Assembly (NCBI GenBank): GCA_904846145.1 | Contig: CAJGZL010000001.1 | Location: 2,542,001 to 2,606,000 of the forward strand | DNA from: Psychrobacter immobilis | GTDB taxonomy: Bacteria; Pseudomonadota; Gammaproteobacteria; Pseudomonadales; Moraxellaceae | DNA: 64,000 nucleotides | Direction of reading: 5' to 3' | Part shown: one piece after another, positions 1-9,056 of the stretch | How the letters are laid out: the number at the start of each line of letters is the position of its first letter | How positions within the stretch are numbered: position 1 is the stretch's first letter | Position numbers and translations under genes: made by a program | The notes under the pieces: generated by a model | What the model was told of the DNA's origin: nothing | Seen by the model: the letters and a program-made list of their open reading frames with translations, nothing else | Databases searched by the model: none

Positions 1-2
1 CG

Positions 3-158
3 GTCGCAATCATGCTAACTATTCATAATAATAGTAAAGGTATTGCAGGTATCTATCCTAAAGATATTGCTGAAACCAAAGCCAAAAAAGTTAATAGCTT
101 AGCGCATCGTGAAGGTTATCCGCTACTCACACAAATCGAGCCGCATCAAGGCGAATAA
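3..158 (+). CDS. clpS: ClpS adaptor, C-terminal part (cut by window start)
   Basis: An open frame runs in from the window edge for 51 codons and ends in TAA at 156-158. It reads VAIMLTIHNNSKGIAGIYPK and continues with AETKAKKVNSLAHREGYPLL, which matches the C-terminal half of ClpS. ClpS delivers N-degron substrates to ClpAP and blocks ssrA-tagged ones. Its place directly upstream of clpA is the usual gammaproteobacterial order. The N-terminal half, with the N-end-rule pocket, lies outside the window. The assignment rests on both sequence and context. Confidence 0.92.
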   Translation, partial: VAIMLTIHNNSKGIAGIYPKDIAETKAKKVNSLAHREGYPLLTQIEPHQGE

Positions 159-702
159 GTCATAATCGAGTTTAAGTCTTTTTACAAATAAACGATTAAT
201 CAACTCATTTGCCTTTATTTTTATAAGGCCATTGCAGAGCCCTTTTTATATTACCTCCTTGTTTTATCACTTGATTTTTATGATAGGCAGCCCTATATAG
301 TTTATAAGGGCTGCACTCATATCGTTACTACAGCCATTCTTTCATTCAGCTATCGCTGCTACAGCTTTGTATTTTATCTTATTTAAACTGTCATTCTCTT
401 CAATTTATTATCACCTTCAATCTCATTAGTCAGCATTCAATTGACTGGTGATCGTATGCTTGTTCACACGTTTATCTTATAGCTTATATGCCTTGATACA
501 TTTTAGTCGTTGTTAAAAGATTGACTATCTATGGCTATCATGTTGATATGAATAAACGCTGATGAAATACTCAGTCAGTAATGAATAAGAGCTATTATCC
601 AGTCATAACCCTGATATTTGCGCTTGAACATTCACCATACCGCCCTAATTTATCAGTTAAGCTATTCAATTATAAAAAGTTATACAACCGTAGGAATTCG
701 TT
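159..702. other. clpS-clpA intergenic region
   Basis: This 544-base AT-rich stretch contains no convincing gene. An 8-bp perfect hairpin (GCAGCCCT/AGGGCTGC, 287-314) follows clpS but has no T-run, so it is at best a weak clpS terminator. A TTGACT at 521-526 could be a -35 element for clpA, but no good -10 lies at the right distance. Confidence 0.5.
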
Positions 703-3258
703 ATGTTAAGTCGTCATCTTGAAGTTTCTTTACGTTTAGCAATGACGCTTGCGCGCCAAAAATCGCATGAGTATCTCACTGTTGAGCACTTACTACTAGC
801 GCTGCTTGAGAACACTCACGCGGCCAACACGCTGACAGCCTGCAATGCTAATATCTCAAGCTTGCGTACAGAGCTTGAAGCTTATATTAATAAGCATACG
901 CCCACTGTTGATGTAGATATAGAACAGTCGCCGCAGCCCACTCAAAGCTTTGATCGTATTTTGCAGCGAGCTATTTTTCATGTACAGTCTATCGGTGGCG
1001 GTCGTCTAGTTGAAGGCTCAGACATCTTAGTCTCTATGTTCTCAGAACATGATACTTATGCGGTTTATTTACTCAAAAAGCAAGGTATCAGCCGTCTTGA
1101 GTTGACTCAGTATTTATCACATGGTCAAGAGAAGAGTGAGGCGAGCGAGCCAAGAGCATCGAGTACAGGCGATCGCCGTAGTGCTTCTGAGAAGACCAGT
1201 AAAGACCCATTAGTTGAGTTTGCGACTAACTTAAACCAGCGCGCGGCTGAGGGCAAAACTGATCCTTTGATTGGTCGTGGCCCTGAGATTGAACGCGCTG
1301 CGCAAGTATTATGTCGTCGCCGCAAAAACAATCCATTGCTAGTAGGTGAGCCTGGCGTGGGTAAAACCTCGATTGCTGAGGGTCTAGCTTGGTTAATCAT
1401 CAATGATAAAGCGCCTAAGCCTCTTAACGGTTGTGTTATTTATAGTCTTGATATAGGCGCGTTGATAGCAGGTACTAAGTATCGTGGTGATTTTGAAAAG
1501 CGGATGAAGTCGTTGCTTGATGCGCTAAAAGCTAAGCCAAACGCTATTTTGTTCATTGATGAAATTCATATGATCATTGGAGCAGGGTCATCCATGAGCA
1601 GTAATATGGACGTCTCTAACTTGATTAAGCCTGCTTTAGCTAATGGCGAGCTACGCTGCGTCGGTTCAACGACTTTTACTGAGTACCGTCAAGTGTTCGA
1701 GAAGGATCATGCGCTCTCACGTCGTTTCCAAAAGATTGATGTGAAAGAGCCTAGCATCGATGAGAGCATTGATATTCTGCGCGGCCTAAAGCCACGCTAT
1801 GAAGAGTTTCACAACGTTGAATATTCTGATGAAGCTCTAATCAGTGCCGTACAGCTCTCTGCTAAGCATATTCATGAGCGCTTTTTACCAGATAAGGCCA
1901 TTGATGTTATTGATGAAGCCGGTGCTTATAAGCGCTTAGGAGTCATTCCTGATGCCGATGATATGCAAGCAGAAGAGAGCTTTATTGCTGACATAGAAAA
2001 GCAGATTGACGCGGCAGATTATGATGATGTCGATGATATGGAGACTAGTATCGATGATAGCGACAATGAGATGCTCGACGCATCGGCTACCGCCAAAGCT
2101 AATGATCGTTTGAAATCTGACGGTTCTGATAGCGACGAGACGTCAGCAGGATTAGGTAAAGTCAAAGGTAATAAAGCACCAATAAAAATTGATGTTAATG
2201 ATATCGAGGCTATTGTAGCCAAGCTGGCTCGTATTCCGCCCAAATCAGTCTCTACTGATGATAAGAGCATCCTTCAGCATTTAGATCGTGACCTTAAGCG
2301 CTTGGTATTTGGTCAAGATGAGGCGATTGCAACGCTTGCTGATGCTATCAAATTATCGCGTGCAGGTCTTAAGGCGCCCGATAAACCTATTGGATCGTTT
2401 ATGTTTGCAGGCCCTACAGGGGTTGGTAAAACAGAGGTATCGCGTCAGTTGGCAAACTTGCTAGGCGTCGAGCTGGTACGTTTTGATATGTCGGAGTACA
2501 TGGAAGCCCACACTGCGTCACGTCTCATTGGTGCGCCTCCTGGTTACGTTGGCTACGATCAAGGGGGTCTGCTTACCGAAAAGATCAATCAACATCCGCA
2601 TTGCGTGCTCTTGCTTGATGAGATTGAAAAAGCGCATCCAGACGTTTTTAACTTGTTATTACAAGTGATGGATCATGGTACGCTGACTGATAATAACGGT
2701 CGAGTGGCTATTTTTAAGCAAGTTATTGTCATTATGACGACCAACGTCGGCGCTGATAGTATCAGTCGCTCATCAATGGGCTTTACCCAGCAGGATCATA
2801 GCCGTGATAATAATGAGTCACTCAAGCGGGTCTTTACTCCAGAGTTCCGTAACCGCTTAGATGCAATCATTCAATTCAATTCGTTGGATGCATCAGTGGT
2901 AGTATCTGTCGTAGATAAGTTCTTGGTTGAGCTACAAGTGCAGCTTGATGACAAGCAAGTCACCCTTGAGATTGATGATGAGGTTCGCGACTATCTAGCG
3001 GATAAAGGTTATGATCGCTTGATGGGTGCACGTCCTATGCAGCGTCTGATTCAAGATGAGATCAAAAAGCCATTGGCTGGGATGATTTTATTCGGCGATT
3101 TGGTCAATGGCGGGGTCGTTCACCTGACACTCGAGCCAGAGCAAATGGATGATGAAGAAGCGGTCAATCTAGATAAAAACAGCGATAAAGGATCAAGTGA
3201 CAGCCGTATCATTCTGACCGTGGTTGAAACACATGAGCCTGATACTGTAGCTAGTTAA
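703..3258 (+). CDS. clpA: ATP-dependent Clp protease ATP-binding subunit ClpA
   Basis: ClpA is the hexameric double-AAA+ unfoldase of the cytoplasmic ClpAP protease. The product is 851 aa. It has an N domain (about 1-150), D1 with Walker A GEPGVGKT at 215-222 and Walker B Asp286-Glu287, and D2 with Walker A GPTGVGKT at 570-577 and Walker B Asp639-Glu640. The start has a GGA Shine-Dalgarno 7-9 nt upstream. It is roughly 90 residues longer than E. coli ClpA (758 aa, from memory). Most of the excess is an Asp/Glu-rich linker at about 412-494 between D1 and D2, where E. coli has only about ten residues. Gene order clpS-clpA is canonical. The family call is secure; the role of the linker is unknown. 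Confidence 0.97.
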   Translation: MLSRHLEVSLRLAMTLARQKSHEYLTVEHLLLALLENTHAANTLTACNANISSLRTELEAYINKHTPTVDVDIEQSPQPTQSFDRILQRAIFHVQSIGGGRLVEGSDILVSMFSEHDTYAVYLLKKQGISRLELTQYLSHGQEKSEASEPRASSTGDRRSASEKTSKDPLVEFATNLNQRAAEGKTDPLIGRGPEIERAAQVLCRRRKNNPLLVGEPGVGKTSIAEGLAWLIINDKAPKPLNGCVIYSLDIGALIAGTKYRGDFEKRMKSLLDALKAKPNAILFIDEIHMIIGAGSSMSSNMDVSNLIKPALANGELRCVGSTTFTEYRQVFEKDHALSRRFQKIDVKEPSIDESIDILRGLKPRYEEFHNVEYSDEALISAVQLSAKHIHERFLPDKAIDVIDEAGAYKRLGVIPDADDMQAEESFIADIEKQIDAADYDDVDDMETSIDDSDNEMLDASATAKANDRLKSDGSDSDETSAGLGKVKGNKAPIKIDVNDIEAIVAKLARIPPKSVSTDDKSILQHLDRDLKRLVFGQDEAIATLADAIKLSRAGLKAPDKPIGSFMFAGPTGVGKTEVSRQLANLLGVELVRFDMSEYMEAHTASRLIGAPPGYVGYDQGGLLTEKINQHPHCVLLLDEIEKAHPDVFNLLLQVMDHGTLTDNNGRVAIFKQVIVIMTTNVGADSISRSSMGFTQQDHSRDNNESLKRVFTPEFRNRLDAIIQFNSLDASVVVSVVDKFLVELQVQLDDKQVTLEIDDEVRDYLADKGYDRLMGARPMQRLIQDEIKKPLAGMILFGDLVNGGVVHLTLEPEQMDDEEAVNLDKNSDKGSSDSRIILTVVETHEPDTVAS

Positions 3259-3296
3259 AATCCGAGCTATCTATCCAAAGCTATATAATCTAAGCG

Positions 3297-3323
3297 AACG
3301 GTTACTACGGTAGCCGTTTTTTT
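3297..3323 (+). terminator. Rho-independent terminator after clpA
   Basis: The stem AACGGTTAC/GTAGCCGTT (one G-U pair, TACG tetraloop) is followed by a T-run. It lies 39 nt after the clpA stop. Confidence 0.85.
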
Positions 3324-3372
3324 ATACATGACTAGTAGCATTTATCTGTAGCCATTTGGCTTAAGTTGAGAG

Positions 3373-3401
3373 TGAGAGGTATAAATATTAAATTCTATAA
3401 T
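3373..3401 (+). promoter_or_regulatory. Candidate ung promoter
   Basis: A perfect TATAAT lies at 3396-3401, about 100 nt upstream of ung. The -35 at 17-nt spacing (TGAGAG) is poor, so the call rests on the -10 and on its place after the clpA terminator. Confidence 0.4.
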
Positions 3402-3504
3402 GAAAAGCAACAGAGTTTTTTGCTACTATCCTTTTTAAATTGTATTAACCACAAAGTAGATAAACACAAAGCTTATAAAAAATTAAAAATAAGGATGTAT
3501 ACCT

Positions 3505-4257
3505 ATGAATTTATTTGACGAGCTAGATGATGAGTCAACAGCTGGTAAAACAGCAGCAGAAAAAAAAGCTATTTTGGATAATGTAAAATTGCCAGAGGAT
3601 TGGAAACTAGCGTTAGAAGATGAGCTGACATCGAACAATATGGACGATCTACGCGCTTTCTTAAAGGAAGCTTATCAATCAGATACTAGCGTTTATCCCC
3701 CTGCCAATCTAATGTTTAATGCCTTTAATTTAACGCCTTTAGCTCACGTTAAAGTCGTTATTCTAGGTCAAGACCCCTATCATCGTCCAGGGCAAGCGAT
3801 GGGCTTATCATTTTCAGTACCCAAAACTATTCCCAAGCCGCCCTCATTGAATAATGTACTCAAAGAAATGGCTGATGATATTGGCATTGCACCTTCAAAA
3901 CATGGTGATTTGACTTATTGGGCTGAGCAGGGCGTATTGTTACTTAATACCTCGCTCACTGTAAATGAAGGTGAGCCAACCAGTCATCAAGGCGCAGGAT
4001 GGGAGCAATTTACGGATGCGGTAATTGACGTTATTAATGAGCAAACCGAGCACGTAGTATTTATCTTATGGGGTAGCAAAGCGCAAAAGGCGGGTAAATA
4101 TATTGACACCGATAAGCATCTTATTTTAACCGCAGTCCATCCTTCACCATTAGCCGCCAATCGAGGTGGGTTTTTTGGCACAAAACCCTTCTCGAAAACC
4201 AATGAGTATCTAGCACAATATGGTAAAACGCCTATTGACTGGCAATTGCCGCAGTAG
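3505..4257 (+). CDS. ung: Uracil-DNA glycosylase (family 1)
   Basis: Ung removes uracil from DNA and starts base-excision repair. The product is 250 aa. It carries the water-activating motif GQDPYH with catalytic Asp90 and the DNA-intercalation motif HPSPLAANRGGFFG with His212, both diagnostic of family 1. An AAGGA Shine-Dalgarno lies about 9 nt before the ATG. The N-terminus is about 20 residues longer than in E. coli. tadA begins 3 nt after the stop, so the two are probably co-transcribed. Confidence 0.97.
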   Translation: MNLFDELDDESTAGKTAAEKKAILDNVKLPEDWKLALEDELTSNNMDDLRAFLKEAYQSDTSVYPPANLMFNAFNLTPLAHVKVVILGQDPYHRPGQAMGLSFSVPKTIPKPPSLNNVLKEMADDIGIAPSKHGDLTYWAEQGVLLLNTSLTVNEGEPTSHQGAGWEQFTDAVIDVINEQTEHVVFILWGSKAQKAGKYIDTDKHLILTAVHPSPLAANRGGFFGTKPFSKTNEYLAQYGKTPIDWQLPQ

Positions 4258-4260
4258 ACG

Positions 4261-4830
4261 ATGACTATAACTAACAGATATAACTGTGATTGTTTATTGC
4301 TGGCGACACATCCTTTAAGGGCATCATCACTAATAGACTCGCGCTCAGCTTCCGCTATTGACAAATTATGGTCACTAGAAGATGCCCGTTGGATGAATTA
4401 TGCTCTTGCTTTAGCACAGCAAGGCGCTGAACATGGCGAAGTGCCTGTTGGTGCTGTATTAGTGCATAATGACGCTATTATTGGTCAAGGATTTAACGAG
4501 CCGATAGGACGTCATGACGCGACCGCTCACGCTGAGATTGTGGCTATACGTCAGGCTTGTACACAGCTAGACAATTATCGTCTGCCATTAAAGACGACAC
4601 TATATGTGACCTTAGAGCCTTGTACGATGTGTGTTGGTGCTATGATTCATGCGCGGGTTGATAGGCTTATTTTTGCCACTTGTGAGCCTAGAGCAGGTAT
4701 GGTCGGCAGTCAGATGAATTTGCCCCAGCAAGATTTTTATAATCATCAGATACAAGTTTTTGCAGGATTGCAAGCTCATGTCAGTAGCCGATTGCTAAAA
4801 CAATTTTTTCGTCAACGTAGAAAAAAATAA
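4261..4830 (+). CDS. tadA: tRNA-specific adenosine-34 deaminase TadA
   Basis: TadA converts A34 to inosine in the tRNA-Arg(ACG) wobble position. The product (189 aa) carries the zinc-deaminase signature: HAE with the proton-shuttling Glu (TAHAEIVAI), and the PCTMC cysteine pair. The family core (MNYALALAQQGAEHGEVPVG) starts only near residue 46. The ATG at 4261 therefore implies about 35 extra N-terminal residues without recognisable homology. There is no in-frame ATG nearer the core except the one at MNYAL itself, which would truncate the first helix. No clear Shine-Dalgarno is visible, and translational coupling to ung (3-nt gap) is likely. Function is secure, the start less so. Confidence 0.93.
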   Translation: MTITNRYNCDCLLLATHPLRASSLIDSRSASAIDKLWSLEDARWMNYALALAQQGAEHGEVPVGAVLVHNDAIIGQGFNEPIGRHDATAHAEIVAIRQACTQLDNYRLPLKTTLYVTLEPCTMCVGAMIHARVDRLIFATCEPRAGMVGSQMNLPQQDFYNHQIQVFAGLQAHVSSRLLKQFFRQRRKK

Positions 4831-4876
4831 AAATGAATAAAAGTTTGTAAACGACAGAAGATATCGTCTACAAAGC

Positions 4877-4905
4877 TAGTGATAGTGGTTTTTGTTTGCT
4901 ATAAT
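4877..4905 (+). promoter_or_regulatory. Extended -10 promoter for cmk
   Basis: TGCTATAAT (TG at 4897-4898, TATAAT at 4900-4905) forms a perfect extended -10 about 125 nt before cmk. The -35 is weak, as is common for extended -10 promoters. A second TATAAT occurs at 4950-4955. Confidence 0.55.
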
Positions 4906-5028
4906 ACGCCCCTGTTTAACGGCATCAGCGTTGGCTGGTCGTACTAAATTATAATAGGTAGTTCATGCAGGCATTACCATTAGATATTGTGACTATTGAT
5001 TGCGTGCTATTACTATTAATTAGGGGTT

Positions 5029-5784
5029 ATGACTATAAAATCCGATCTCAAAGCAGCTGATAGTAAGGCTTTAGAACAACGTAGCCAAGCATTGCGTTAT
5101 CCTGTTATCTGTATTGATGGCCCAAGTGGCGCGGGTAAAGGTACAGTAGCATGGCGTCTAGCAAAAGAGCTAGATTATCAACTGCTAGACTCTGGTGCTT
5201 TATATCGTATCGTTGGCCTAAAAGCCTTTGAAGCAGGTTTATTGGCAAAGAGCGTACTAGATGAGGAGGCTGTTGCCGCCTTGACTCAGAGATTAATAAT
5301 TAGTTTTCAGCCCAATGAAGCAACGGGTAATATCGATATTTTAGTCAATGAGACGTTGGTCGGTACTGATATACGCAATGAGACAGTTGGTGGTTATGCA
5401 TCACAAGTTGCAGTATTTCCCAAAGTTCGTCAAGCATTGCTAGACTTACAGCAAGATATGGCAAGTCGTTCAGGGTTAGTCGCTGATGGGCGTGACATGG
5501 GTACTGTAGTGTTTCCACAAGCCGATGCCAAAGTATTTTTGACCGCTAGTGCTGAGGCTCGTGCCCAGCGCCGAGTAGCCCAGCTAATAAATGCTGGACA
5601 AAATGCAAGCTATAGTTCGATTTTGGCAACCATTAAAGCGCGCGATGATCGTGATGAAAATCGTGCTATTGCACCATCTAAGCCTGCTGATGATGCATTA
5701 TTACTTGATAGCTCAACAGTAGATGCTGACGTCGTCTATCAACAAATAAAACAGCATTGCCAAGCGCAAGGAATCTGTTTTTAG
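5029..5784 (+). CDS. cmk: Cytidylate kinase
   Basis: Cmk phosphorylates CMP and dCMP with ATP in pyrimidine nucleotide metabolism. The product (251 aa) has the P-loop GPSGAGKGT at 31-39, the NMP-binding segment LLDSGALYR, the DGRDMGTVVFP motif and the lid-region arginines (AQRRVAQL). It is some 24 residues longer at the N-terminus than E. coli Cmk. AGGGG precedes the ATG by only about 3 nt, closer than ideal, so a downstream start is possible. The cmk-rpsA-ihfB order is the conserved gammaproteobacterial arrangement. Confidence 0.95.
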   Translation: MTIKSDLKAADSKALEQRSQALRYPVICIDGPSGAGKGTVAWRLAKELDYQLLDSGALYRIVGLKAFEAGLLAKSVLDEEAVAALTQRLIISFQPNEATGNIDILVNETLVGTDIRNETVGGYASQVAVFPKVRQALLDLQQDMASRSGLVADGRDMGTVVFPQADAKVFLTASAEARAQRRVAQLINAGQNASYSSILATIKARDDRDENRAIAPSKPADDALLLDSSTVDADVVYQQIKQHCQAQGICF

Positions 5785-5793
5785 TACAGCATT

Positions 5794-5823
5794 TTGACAA
5801 GAAGAAGCTTTTATATTTATAAT
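5794..5823 (+). promoter_or_regulatory. Strong sigma-70 promoter for rpsA
   Basis: TTGACA (5794-5799), an 18-nt spacer and TATAAT (5818-5823) both match consensus perfectly. It begins right after the cmk stop and implies an rpsA leader of about 265 nt. Confidence 0.8.
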
Positions 5824-5930
5824 ACAAAAAGTACCTAAACTAGATAGTTTTAGTGTAAAATTATAGTCATTATAAGCACTTACACCGTAAAAGCTTTTAT
5901 AATAACGATAGGCGAGTTAGAACTTTAGAG

Positions 5931-5993
5931 ACCGTTGTTGCTAATGAATGAATAATTATGAAAATTAATTTGTTAGCAACAACCGTTTTTTTT
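5931..5993 (+). terminator. Terminator-like hairpin in the rpsA leader
   Basis: ACCGTTGTTGCTAA (5931-5944) pairs with TTAGCAACAACCGT (5973-5986) with one mismatch, and eight Ts follow. It lies between the consensus promoter and rpsA. It either ends cmk transcripts or attenuates rpsA. Confidence 0.65.
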
Positions 5994-5995
5994 AT

Positions 5996-6041
5996 ATGAG
6001 CATATAAGATATAAAACCAGTATTTCGTTTTATATGCTCAT
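5996..6041 (+). promoter_or_regulatory. Second rpsA leader hairpin with alternative pairings
   Basis: ATGAGCATATAA (5996-6007) is perfectly complementary to TTATATGCTCAT (6030-6041). Part of the 3' arm (GTTTTATAT, 6027-6035) can instead pair with ATATAAAAC (6009-6017). Such mutually exclusive stems suggest a switchable structure. The ribosome site AAAGG lies downstream. Confidence 0.4.
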
Positions 6042-6094
6042 AAATTTGATCCGTACTGTGCTGGACAGGCCACGGCTATACAAAGGTAGATATA

Positions 6095-7789
6095 ATGGAA
6101 TCATTTGCTGAACTATTTGAAGCGAGCATCGAAGAAACAGGTCTTGATATTGAGCGTGGCTCGGTTATCACAGGTACTGTTGTCGCCATCGATAACGACT
6201 GGATCACAGTTGACACTGGTCTAAAATCTGAAGGTATTGTCGCTCGTGAAGAGTTTTTAAGCGAAGAAGGCGAGATTGAAGTTGAAGTTGGCGATACGGT
6301 TGACGTTGTAGTTGAAGCAGTCGATAACGGTATGGGTCAAACTTTACTATCGCGTGAAAAAGCCAAGCGCGTTGAGACTTGGAATATCCTAGAAAAAATC
6401 TCTGATAACGATGAGATCGTAAAAGGTATTATCTCAAGCAAGGTTAAAGGTGGCTTTACTGTAGATATCGGTTCAGTACGCGCGTTCCTACCTGGCTCAT
6501 TGGTAGATGTACGTCCTATCCGTGATACTACGCACTTAGAAGGCAAAGAGCTAGAATTCAAAGTTATTAAGCTTGATCAAAAGCGTAACAACGTTGTGGT
6601 TAGTCGTCGTGCCGTTATGGAAGCTGAAAACTCAGCTGAGCGCGAAGAGCTATTGAATAAGCTTGAAGAAGGTATCGAGATCGAAGGTATCGTTAAGAAC
6701 CTAACTGATTACGGTGCGTTCGTTGACCTAGGTGGTATCGATGGTTTGCTTCACATCACTGATATGGCATGGCGTCGTATCAAGCACCCATCTGAGGTGG
6801 TTGAAGTTGGTCAAGACCTTAAAGTTAAAGTACTTAAGTTCGACCGTGAGCGCAATCGCGTTAGCCTAGGTCTTAAGCAACTAGGTACTGATCCTTGGGA
6901 TAACGTTGGCGGCACTTATCCAGTAGGTGCAGTTGTTAAAGCTCGCGTAACTAACTTGACTGATTATGGTTGTTTCGCTGAAATCTCTGAAGGTATCGAA
7001 GGTCTAGTCCACGTATCAGAGATGGATCATACCAATAAAAATATTCATCCATCAAAAGTTGTGCAAGTAGGTGACGAAGTTGAAGTCATGATCTTGGATA
7101 TCGATGAAGAACGCCGTCGTATCAGCTTAGGTATCAAACAGACTCTTGCTAATCCATGGGATGAGTTTGATAAGAAACATGAGCGCGGTGATAAAATCTC
7201 TGGCACGATCAAGTCAATCACTGATTTTGGTATCTTTATCGGTCTAGACGGTGGTATCGATGGTTTAGTACATCTATCTGACATCTCTTGGACTGAGACT
7301 GGCGAAGATGCTATCCGCAACTACAACAAAGGCGACACTGTAGAAGCTATGGTATTGTCAGTAGATGCAGAAGCTAATCGTATTAGCTTAGGTGTGAAGC
7401 AATTAAACTCAGATCCATTCAACGAATACCTAGTCAACAATGACCGTGGTGCTATCGTTAATGGTAAAGTAAAAGATGTTGACGCGAAAGGCGCAACGAT
7501 TGAGCTTGCTGACGAAGTTGAAGCGTATCTACGTGCATCAGAGATTCAACGTGACCGTGTTGAAGATGCGACTAAGCATCTAAGCGTCGGTGATGATGTT
7601 GAAGCGAAGATCATCAGTGTTGATCGTAAGACTCGTAACATCAACTTGTCAATCAAAGCGAAAGATGAAGCTGAAGAGCGTCAAGCTATTAAAGATCTAG
7701 GCGGTGCTAATACTACAGCAGCTGCAGCTCCAGGATCTGATGCTCAGCCAAAAACTATTGGTGACTTAATCAAAGAGCAAATGCAGTAA
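6095..7789 (+). CDS. rpsA: 30S ribosomal protein S1
   Basis: S1 binds mRNA leaders and docks them on the 30S subunit. The 564-aa length fits the six-S1-domain form (E. coli 557 aa). Repeated OB-fold blocks such as [40 protein letters not shown] and [20 protein letters not shown] are plain. AAAGG lies about 9 nt before the ATG, so unlike E. coli rpsA a modest Shine-Dalgarno is present. S1 autoregulates its own mRNA in enterobacteria; the structured leader here could serve that end (inference). Confidence 0.98.
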   Translation: MESFAELFEASIEETGLDIERGSVITGTVVAIDNDWITVDTGLKSEGIVAREEFLSEEGEIEVEVGDTVDVVVEAVDNGMGQTLLSREKAKRVETWNILEKISDNDEIVKGIISSKVKGGFTVDIGSVRAFLPGSLVDVRPIRDTTHLEGKELEFKVIKLDQKRNNVVVSRRAVMEAENSAEREELLNKLEEGIEIEGIVKNLTDYGAFVDLGGIDGLLHITDMAWRRIKHPSEVVEVGQDLKVKVLKFDRERNRVSLGLKQLGTDPWDNVGGTYPVGAVVKARVTNLTDYGCFAEISEGIEGLVHVSEMDHTNKNIHPSKVVQVGDEVEVMILDIDEERRRISLGIKQTLANPWDEFDKKHERGDKISGTIKSITDFGIFIGLDGGIDGLVHLSDISWTETGEDAIRNYNKGDTVEAMVLSVDAEANRISLGVKQLNSDPFNEYLVNNDRGAIVNGKVKDVDAKGATIELADEVEAYLRASEIQRDRVEDATKHLSVGDDVEAKIISVDRKTRNINLSIKAKDEAEERQAIKDLGGANTTAAAAPGSDAQPKTIGDLIKEQMQ

Positions 7790-7830
7790 CTTTTTATTGA
7801 TACGAGTTACTATATATTAGCAGAATTAAA

Positions 7831-7856
7831 AAGAGCGACTTAGGTCGCTCTTTTTT
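7831..7856 (+). terminator. Terminator after rpsA
   Basis: The perfect stem AAGAGCGAC/GTCGCTCTT with a TTAG loop is followed by a T-run. Confidence 0.93.
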
Positions 7857-8150
7857 GCATTCAAATTTTGCTTTTATCTCAAACACTTATATAATGTCGC
7901 TCATAATTAAAACTTAATAAATTTATGTTTATATGCACCGAGTTTTCTATTACTATGTACAATACCAGTGACTAAATGTAAAATAGTGGATATTTTAGCT
8001 AAAGAATATTTTTTATCTTTATTTATAAATGGTTGGTAGACCTTGATGTTGTAGATCCCGATTTTATAAAACCTATAATATTGGATAATATAAGCTGATA
8101 GAGAAGACGCTTTACAACCATAACCACCTATTAATAAGGCAAGTGTAGCA
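7857..8150. other. rpsA-ihfB intergenic region
   Basis: No plus-strand gene or strong promoter is seen. A 100-codon antisense frame crosses it and runs into ihfB, but it has no Shine-Dalgarno or recognisable domain and I do not call it. Confidence 0.5.
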
Positions 8151-8453
8151 ATGCAAGATACGATTAATAAATCCGATTTTATAAATAATTTGAGCGTCAA
8201 TTGCGACACTATGACTGATGTAGTCGTCGATGATGCGGTGCGTGAAATATTAGATCTTATGGTAGATACTCTAGCCAGTGATGGTCGAGTCGAAGTTCGA
8301 GGGTTTGGTAGCTTTTGTCTACATCATCGCCGTGCTCGTATGGGTCGCAACCCAAAGACGGGCGAGAGTGTTCCTGTACCCGCCAAGGCTATTCCGCATT
8401 TCAAGCCAGGCAAAGCGCTACGCGAAGCAGTGAATGAAACCGTTGCTTCTTAA
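8151..8453 (+). CDS. ihfB: Integration host factor subunit beta
   Basis: IhfB pairs with IhfA to form a sequence-specific DNA-bending nucleoid protein. The 100-aa product shows the family hallmark GFGSFCLHHRRARMGRNPKT, including the intercalating-proline arm region, and ends HFKPGKALRE. Position after rpsA is conserved. The start MQDTINKSDFI is slightly longer than in E. coli (MTKSELI). The Shine-Dalgarno (AAGG) is weak and about 10 nt away. Confidence 0.94.
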   Translation: MQDTINKSDFINNLSVNCDTMTDVVVDDAVREILDLMVDTLASDGRVEVRGFGSFCLHHRRARMGRNPKTGESVPVPAKAIPHFKPGKALREAVNETVAS

Positions 8454-8529
8454 TTATTTTTTAAGTAAGCTATGTTTAAAGCCTGCCCTTGTGTATTCTA
8501 TTAATACTATCTATTGAGGTACTTGATTC

Positions 8530-8937
8530 ATGCGTTTTATATTATTTGTACTTCTATTTTTGAGCTTTGCTTATGCTATAGGTCTAGTGCTAGCGAATAA
8601 TGCAGATATCGGTGTCAATCTATTGTTCTCGCAAGCGCCTACTATGAATTTAGGCTTGTTGCTAATTTTATGTATGACATTAGGCATTGTTATCGGCTTA
8701 TTACTAGCGTTATTACTGTTTAGAGTCTTTCAGAATAAGTGGGAGATATCACAGTTAAAGAAAAGTAACGCAAAGCTGCAAGAGCAGCTTACCCAAGCTA
8801 ATGTTGTTATTGATCGGCAGGCAAATGTACCAACAGTCGATGAAGCAGGTTATCCAGCTTCAAGCGTGCCTGTAGACGTAGATAATAACTTAGGTACTCA
8901 AAAGACGGCATTATTAAGTAAGCGTCAACGCGACTAA
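8530..8937 (+). CDS. lapA: LapA-domain inner membrane protein
   Basis: The 135-aa product has two membrane segments (about 1-22 and 40-65), then a short coiled coil (KWEISQLKKSNAKLQEQLTQ) and a polar tail. This is the architecture of LapA/YciS (DUF1049). In E. coli LapA works with LapB and FtsH to control LpxC and hence LPS synthesis. GAGG lies about 10 nt before the start. It follows ihfB by 76 nt, as in E. coli, but pyrF comes next rather than lapB. Family call is good; a role in LPS assembly here is inferred. Confidence 0.8.
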   Translation: MRFILFVLLFLSFAYAIGLVLANNADIGVNLLFSQAPTMNLGLLLILCMTLGIVIGLLLALLLFRVFQNKWEISQLKKSNAKLQEQLTQANVVIDRQANVPTVDEAGYPASSVPVDVDNNLGTQKTALLSKRQRD

Positions 8938-9056
8938 TTACGGTTATACCAGTTGTTAGTTTGCCAGTTACTAGGTTTCAGTTATTAGCTTGATATCAAT
9001 AACAGGATTACTTCAAAAGGCTAATCGCTTAAAACGCCAATAGATACGGTATTATA

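Noticed and set aside
3987..4364. 125-codon minus-strand frame over ung and tadA
   Set aside because: It is the antisense shadow of two secure genes.
4965..5060. 31-codon leader frame overlapping the cmk start
   Set aside because: It has a weak SD-like AGGTAG, but no regulatory codon pattern and no conservation evidence.
7907..8209. 100-codon minus-strand open frame in the rpsA-ihfB gap
   Set aside because: It overlaps the ihfB start, has no Shine-Dalgarno or recognisable domain, and the residue make-up looks like translated AT-rich spacer.
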